From the NCBI GenBank assembly GCA_937876395.1, contig CALEIM010000097.1:1-23484 (forward strand): a stretch of 23,484 nucleotides of DNA, given 5' to 3'. The notes beneath the pieces were generated by a model, which was not told the DNA's origin, did not search any database, and saw only the letters and a program-made list of their open reading frames with translations. The number at the start of each line of letters is the position of its first letter. The first letter of the stretch is position 1. The position numbers and the translations under genes are program-made. Shown piece by piece: positions 20,535-23,484 of this stretch. The DNA is from an uncultured Wenzhouxiangella sp. Its GTDB lineage: Bacteria; Pseudomonadota; Gammaproteobacteria; Xanthomonadales; Wenzhouxiangellaceae.

Positions 20535-21284
20535 TCAGACACCGGAAGGATCTTGTCCGGACGCAGCCGGGGCAAAGGTTTTGCTCAACTGCTCAAACAT
20601 CAGCTGGGCGGCCGCCTGCTCGGCCTTGCGCCGGCCGGTCCCTTCGGCACGCACCGGCTCGGCCAGCCCGCCGGCCCGGCATTCAACTTCAAAATGCTTG
20701 GCATGATCGGCGCCCGATTCATTGATTACCTGATATTCGGGCAGCTCATGGCCGCGGCCCTGCAGCAGTTCCTGCAAGCGGGTTTTGGGATCCTTGAGTG
20801 AGTCAGCATCGGGCAAATCGGCGATGCGCTCGGCGAACAGCTCCAGTATCACCCGACGGGCTTCCACAAACCCGCCGTCCAGATAAATTGCCCCGACCAG
20901 GGCTTCAAGTGCATCCGCCAGGATCGACTCGCGCAGAAAACCGCCGCTTTTAAGCTCCCCCGCCCCAAGGCGCAGGTATTCACCAAGGTTCAGCTCCTTG
21001 GCCAGCTGGGCCAGGGTGACGTCGCGCACCAGGCGTGAGCGCAGGCGGCTGAGATCACCTTCGGAATCATGCGGACGCTGGGCGTAAAGGGCTTCGGCAA
21101 TCACCATGCTGAGCAGGCTGTCACCAAGAAATTCCAGCCGCTCATAATGGCCTGGACCCGAACTGCGGTGGGTCAGCGCCTGCTCCAGCAGGGCGCTGTT
21201 CTGAAACCGGTAGTCGATCCCCGGAAGGCAGAGCCTGTGATCAGTTGCGGAGCGGTTCGGCACGGTGAAAGCGGATGACCGCAT
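20535..21284 (-). CDS. rnc: Ribonuclease III
   Basis: The 249-residue protein has the RNase III catalytic signature 'ERLEFLGDSLL' (about 48-58), the second acidic site 'DALEALVGAIYLDGG' and a C-terminal double-stranded-RNA-binding domain ('PKTRLQELLQGRGHELPEY' through 'GTGRRKAEQAAAQLMFEQL'). It cuts double-stranded RNA as a dimer, processing rRNA precursors and many mRNAs. The start is uncertain: ATG 21284 overlaps the DUF4845 gene by 44 bases, and a GTG at 21263 would reduce the overlap to 23. E. coli Rnc has 226 residues, so the first 20 or so residues here are probably not core. Confidence 0.95.
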   Translation of the reverse strand: MRSSAFTVPNRSATDHRLCLPGIDYRFQNSALLEQALTHRSSGPGHYERLEFLGDSLLSMVIAEALYAQRPHDSEGDLSRLRSRLVRDVTLAQLAKELNLGEYLRLGAGELKSGGFLRESILADALEALVGAIYLDGGFVEARRVILELFAERIADLPDADSLKDPKTRLQELLQGRGHELPEYQVINESGADHAKHFEVECRAGGLAEPVRAEGTGRRKAEQAAAQLMFEQLSKTFAPAASGQDPSGV

Positions 21285-21609
21285 CGATGTTGCCGATCAG
21301 ATGCTGTTCAACGTCATAGCGCACGACCAGCTGCAGAGTTTCACCGCGCTCAATGCTGATGTGTTCACCGCGCACGTGATTGACATAGCTGACGTCGAGC
21401 CGGGTAATCAGATCGCGGCGAATCGTGTTCGGTGCCTTGTTGGCCGAACCCGGCTCTCCGGCCACGGCCTTGAGCTCGCTGACCACCGACATGTGATTGA
21501 GGTAAACCGGCACAAGCTTGATGCCGATATAGGTAAAGAACAACACGAGAATCAAAATGAAGATAAAGCCGATCAGGCTCAATCCGCGCTGGTTTTTATG
21601 TACTGACAT
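21241..21609 (-). CDS. DUF4845 family membrane-anchored protein
   Basis: The 122-residue protein has one N-terminal membrane segment ('LSLIGFIFILILVLFFTYIGI', about 10-30) and a short periplasmic domain. The 'KNQRGLSLIGF' opening resembles a type IV prepilin leader (G then L at the junction), although this family is not known as a pilin. DUF4845 proteins occupy this exact slot between lepB and rnc in many gammaproteobacteria; the function is unknown. I use the ATG at 21609; the frame extends up to 21648 but would overlap the lepB stop. It overlaps the predicted rnc start. Confidence 0.85.
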   Translation of the reverse strand: MSVHKNQRGLSLIGFIFILILVLFFTYIGIKLVPVYLNHMSVVSELKAVAGEPGSANKAPNTIRRDLITRLDVSYVNHVRGEHISIERGETLQLVVRYDVEQHLIGNIDAVIRFHRAEPLRN

Positions 21610-21644
21610 TATTCCCAAATCCCTATGAAAAACTCGTCCCCGAA

Positions 21645-22430
21645 TCATTCGATTTTATCACCGATTCGCTTGAGGTCGACACAGCCCCTGGAGCAGTCCC
21701 AATGCATCCAGATACGCACGGCCTTGCCGACCAGGTTCTTTTCGGGCACAAAACCCCACGCGCGGCTGTCGAGCGACTGGTCGCGGTTGTCACCGAGCAC
21801 GAAATAATGACCCTCGGGAACGGTCAGCGACTCGATCCGTGTATCGGGGCGATTGGGATAGACCACGATATGGTGCGCACTCTCGCCCAGATGCTCGCTG
21901 CGCAGCACCGGGCTGGTGCCGGGAATATTACGGTTGAGCCCTTCCCCGACCCACGGCCCGACACGCTCCTGGCTGACTGGCTCACCGTTGATATAGAGCA
22001 GCTTGTTGCGATAGCTGACGGTGTCTCCAGGCAGGCCAACCACGCGCTTGATGTAGTTGATCCGCTCATCTTCCGGGTAGCGAAACACCATCACATCACC
22101 GCGCTTTGGCTCGCCGGTTTCGATGATCTTGCTGTTGAGTACCGGCAGCCGCAGTCCGTAGGAAAACTTGTTGACGACGATAAAGTCACCAATCCACAGG
22201 GTCGGAATCATCGAGCCGGACGGAATCTTGAATGGCTCGAACAAAAACGAGCGAAACACCAGCACCAGAAGCAGGACCGGGAACAGCGAGCCGATCACCT
22301 CGACCGTTCGGTGGCTGCCGCCGTCTGCGCTGGAGCTGCCGCGGCGTCGGAAGACAAATCGCTCGATCAGCCAGAACACCAGCGTGATCAGCGTCAGTAC
22401 GGTCAGGATCAGGGCAAAATCCAGATGCAT
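21645..22430 (-). CDS. lepB: Signal peptidase I
   Basis: The 261-residue protein has two membrane segments (about 3-23 and 45-62). The catalytic serine is Ser73 in 'IPSGSMIPTLWIGDF', the general-base lysine is Lys128 in 'INYIKRVVGLPGD', and the conserved 'GDNRDQSLDSRAWGFVP' follows later. It removes signal peptides from exported preproteins on the periplasmic face of the inner membrane; secreted products in this window lacking a lipobox would be its substrates. The start is 4 bases after the lepA stop, the standard lepA-lepB coupling. It is somewhat shorter than E. coli LepB (324 residues) but all boxes B-E are present. Confidence 0.97.
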   Translation of the reverse strand: MHLDFALILTVLTLITLVFWLIERFVFRRRGSSSADGGSHRTVEVIGSLFPVLLLVLVFRSFLFEPFKIPSGSMIPTLWIGDFIVVNKFSYGLRLPVLNSKIIETGEPKRGDVMVFRYPEDERINYIKRVVGLPGDTVSYRNKLLYINGEPVSQERVGPWVGEGLNRNIPGTSPVLRSEHLGESAHHIVVYPNRPDTRIESLTVPEGHYFVLGDNRDQSLDSRAWGFVPEKNLVGKAVRIWMHWDCSRGCVDLKRIGDKIE

Positions 22431-22434
22431 TGTT

Positions 22435-23484
22435 CTATTTCTCCTGGTCAGTTCGCAGCACGGCGAGAAAGGCTTCCTGCGGAATCTCGATCTTGCCGAC
22501 CTGCTTCATGCGGCGCTTGCCGGCTTTCTGTTTTTCAAGCAGCTTGCGTTTGCGCGAAACATCCCCGCCATAACACTTGGCGGTGACGTTCTTGCGATAG
22601 GCCTTGACCGTAGTGCGCGCGATGATATGTGAGCCGATCACCGCCTGGATGGCAATATCAAACATCTGGCGCGGAATCAACTCGCGCATGCGCTCAGCCA
22701 GCTCGCGACCGCGCCGTTCGGCCTGGTCACGATGCACGATGGTCGACAGCGCATCCACCGTCTCGCCGTTGATCATCAGGTCCAGGCGCACAAAGGGGCC
22801 GGCCCTGAACTCAAGAAAGTTGTATTCGAACGAGGCAAAGCCGCGGCTGACTGATTTTAGCCGATCGAAAAAGTCCATCACCACTTCAGCCATCGGCAGC
22901 GCATAGCTGAGCTGCACCTGGCCACCGAGAAAGCGCATGTCGTGTTGCTCGCCGCGCTTTTCCTCGCACAGACCGATGACGCCGCCCAGATAATCCTGCG
23001 GCACCAGAATATTGGCCAGAATAATCGGCTCACGAATCTCGGCCACCTTGTTGGCCGGCGGCAGGCCGGACGGATTATCGAGGGAGTGGACTGAACCGTC
23101 GCTCATCTTGATTTCGTAAACGACGGTCGGCGCCGTGGTGATCAGATCAAGATCGTATTCACGCTCCAACCGCTCCTGAACGATCTCCAGATGCAGCATG
23201 CCGAGAAAACCGCAGCGAAAACCAAACCCCAAAGCCATCGAGGTTTCCGGCTCGAACTGCAGGGCCGAATCGTTGAGCTGCAGCTTTTCCAGCGCCTCGC
23301 GCAGGTCCGGATAATCGGATGAATCAACCGGAAAAATCCCGGCAAACACGCGCGGCTGCAGCGGCTTGAATCCCGGCAGCGCCTGCTCGGCGGGCTCGCG
23401 GGCGCTGGTGATCGTATCGCCGACCGGGGCTCCGTGCACTTCCTTGATTCCGGCGGCAACAAAACCCACCTGGCCGCAGCCCAG
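22435..23484 (-). CDS. lepA: Elongation factor 4 (LepA), C-terminal part, truncated by the window
   Basis: The last 349 residues are present and the reading frame continues past base 23484; the GTPase domain lies outside. Visible parts include 'GQVGFVAAGIKEVHGAPVGDT' (end of domain II), 'VFAGIFPVDSSDYPDLREALEKL', the EF-G-like domain V and the LepA-specific C-terminal domain ('RTTVKAYRKNVTAKCYGGDVSRKRKLLEKQK', 'GKIEIPQEAFLAVL'). LepA binds ribosomes, has been proposed to back-translocate stalled ones, and affects 30S biogenesis. It is the first visible gene of the lepA-to-pdxJ block. Confidence 0.98.
   Translation of the reverse strand: MGCGQVGFVAAGIKEVHGAPVGDTITSAREPAEQALPGFKPLQPRVFAGIFPVDSSDYPDLREALEKLQLNDSALQFEPETSMALGFGFRCGFLGMLHLEIVQERLEREYDLDLITTAPTVVYEIKMSDGSVHSLDNPSGLPPANKVAEIREPIILANILVPQDYLGGVIGLCEEKRGEQHDMRFLGGQVQLSYALPMAEVVMDFFDRLKSVSRGFASFEYNFLEFRAGPFVRLDLMINGETVDALSTIVHRDQAERRGRELAERMRELIPRQMFDIAIQAVIGSHIIARTTVKAYRKNVTAKCYGGDVSRKRKLLEKQKAGKRRMKQVGKIEIPQEAFLAVLRTDQEK

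Noticed and set aside
1..23484. Mobile element, CRISPR array, tRNA, rRNA or defence island
   Set aside because: I saw no transposase, integrase, repeat-spacer pattern, tRNA-like fold or restriction/toxin motifs; gene content and order are those of core chromosome.

Overview
The window looks like chromosomal, mostly housekeeping DNA from a GC-rich gammaproteobacterium. This is inferred from two conserved gene blocks: a CcsA-like gene divergent from ffh, with rpsP-rimM-trmD-rplS downstream of ffh; and lepA-lepB-DUF4845-rnc-era-recO-pdxJ. An AidB-type acyl-CoA dehydrogenase, an HtpG/Hsp15 pair and a DUF11-type surface protein with an 'IFSDRFE' tail also fit. The tail and some gene pairings suggest the Xanthomonadales/Wenzhouxiangella side of the class, but I cannot prove the genus. 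I see no phage, transposon, CRISPR array, tRNA or rRNA gene, and no gene-free stretch longer than about 215 bases.

Layout. Bases 1-282 are the end of a DUF11-like secreted protein, followed by a stem-loop. Bases 399-2593 (+) carry an AidB-like flavoprotein and a SlyD-type FKBP isomerase. Bases 2689-6757 (-) carry an M49-type zinc peptidase lipoprotein, then htpG and hslR. A good match to a sigma-32 heat-shock promoter lies between the peptidase gene and htpG. Bases 6971-9652 (+) form an envelope cluster: an M23 peptidase, a bactofilin that overlaps it by 97 bases, an unrecognised multi-pass membrane protein and an unrecognised exported protein. A perfect bidirectional terminator closes the cluster at 9683-9706.

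Bases 9730-14460 (-) hold ffh, gltS, rpsP, rimM, trmD and rplS. The gltS glutamate transporter gene sits inside the usual ffh-rpsP block. A CcsA/YpjD-like gene runs divergently from ffh (14528-15352). Bases 15399-17435 (-) encode a YdbH/AsmA-like beta-rich envelope protein that meets a receiver-Hpt signalling protein (17408-18190, +) head to head. Bases 18177-23484 (-) are pdxJ, recO, era, rnc, DUF4845, lepB and the 3' part of lepA, packed with gaps of a few bases or overlaps.

Together these genes cover co-translational targeting and signal-peptide removal (Ffh, LepB), ribosome and tRNA maturation (S16, L19, RimM, TrmD, RNase III, Era, LepA), proteostasis (HtpG, Hsp15, SlyD) and cell-wall shape (M23 plus bactofilin). 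I found no convincing new defence or mobile system. The most informative unusual points are the heat-shock promoter, the bactofilin cluster with its two uncharacterised members, the gltS insertion, the rpsP leader hairpin, the orphan receiver-Hpt protein and short 7-mer tandem repeats in intergenic spots.
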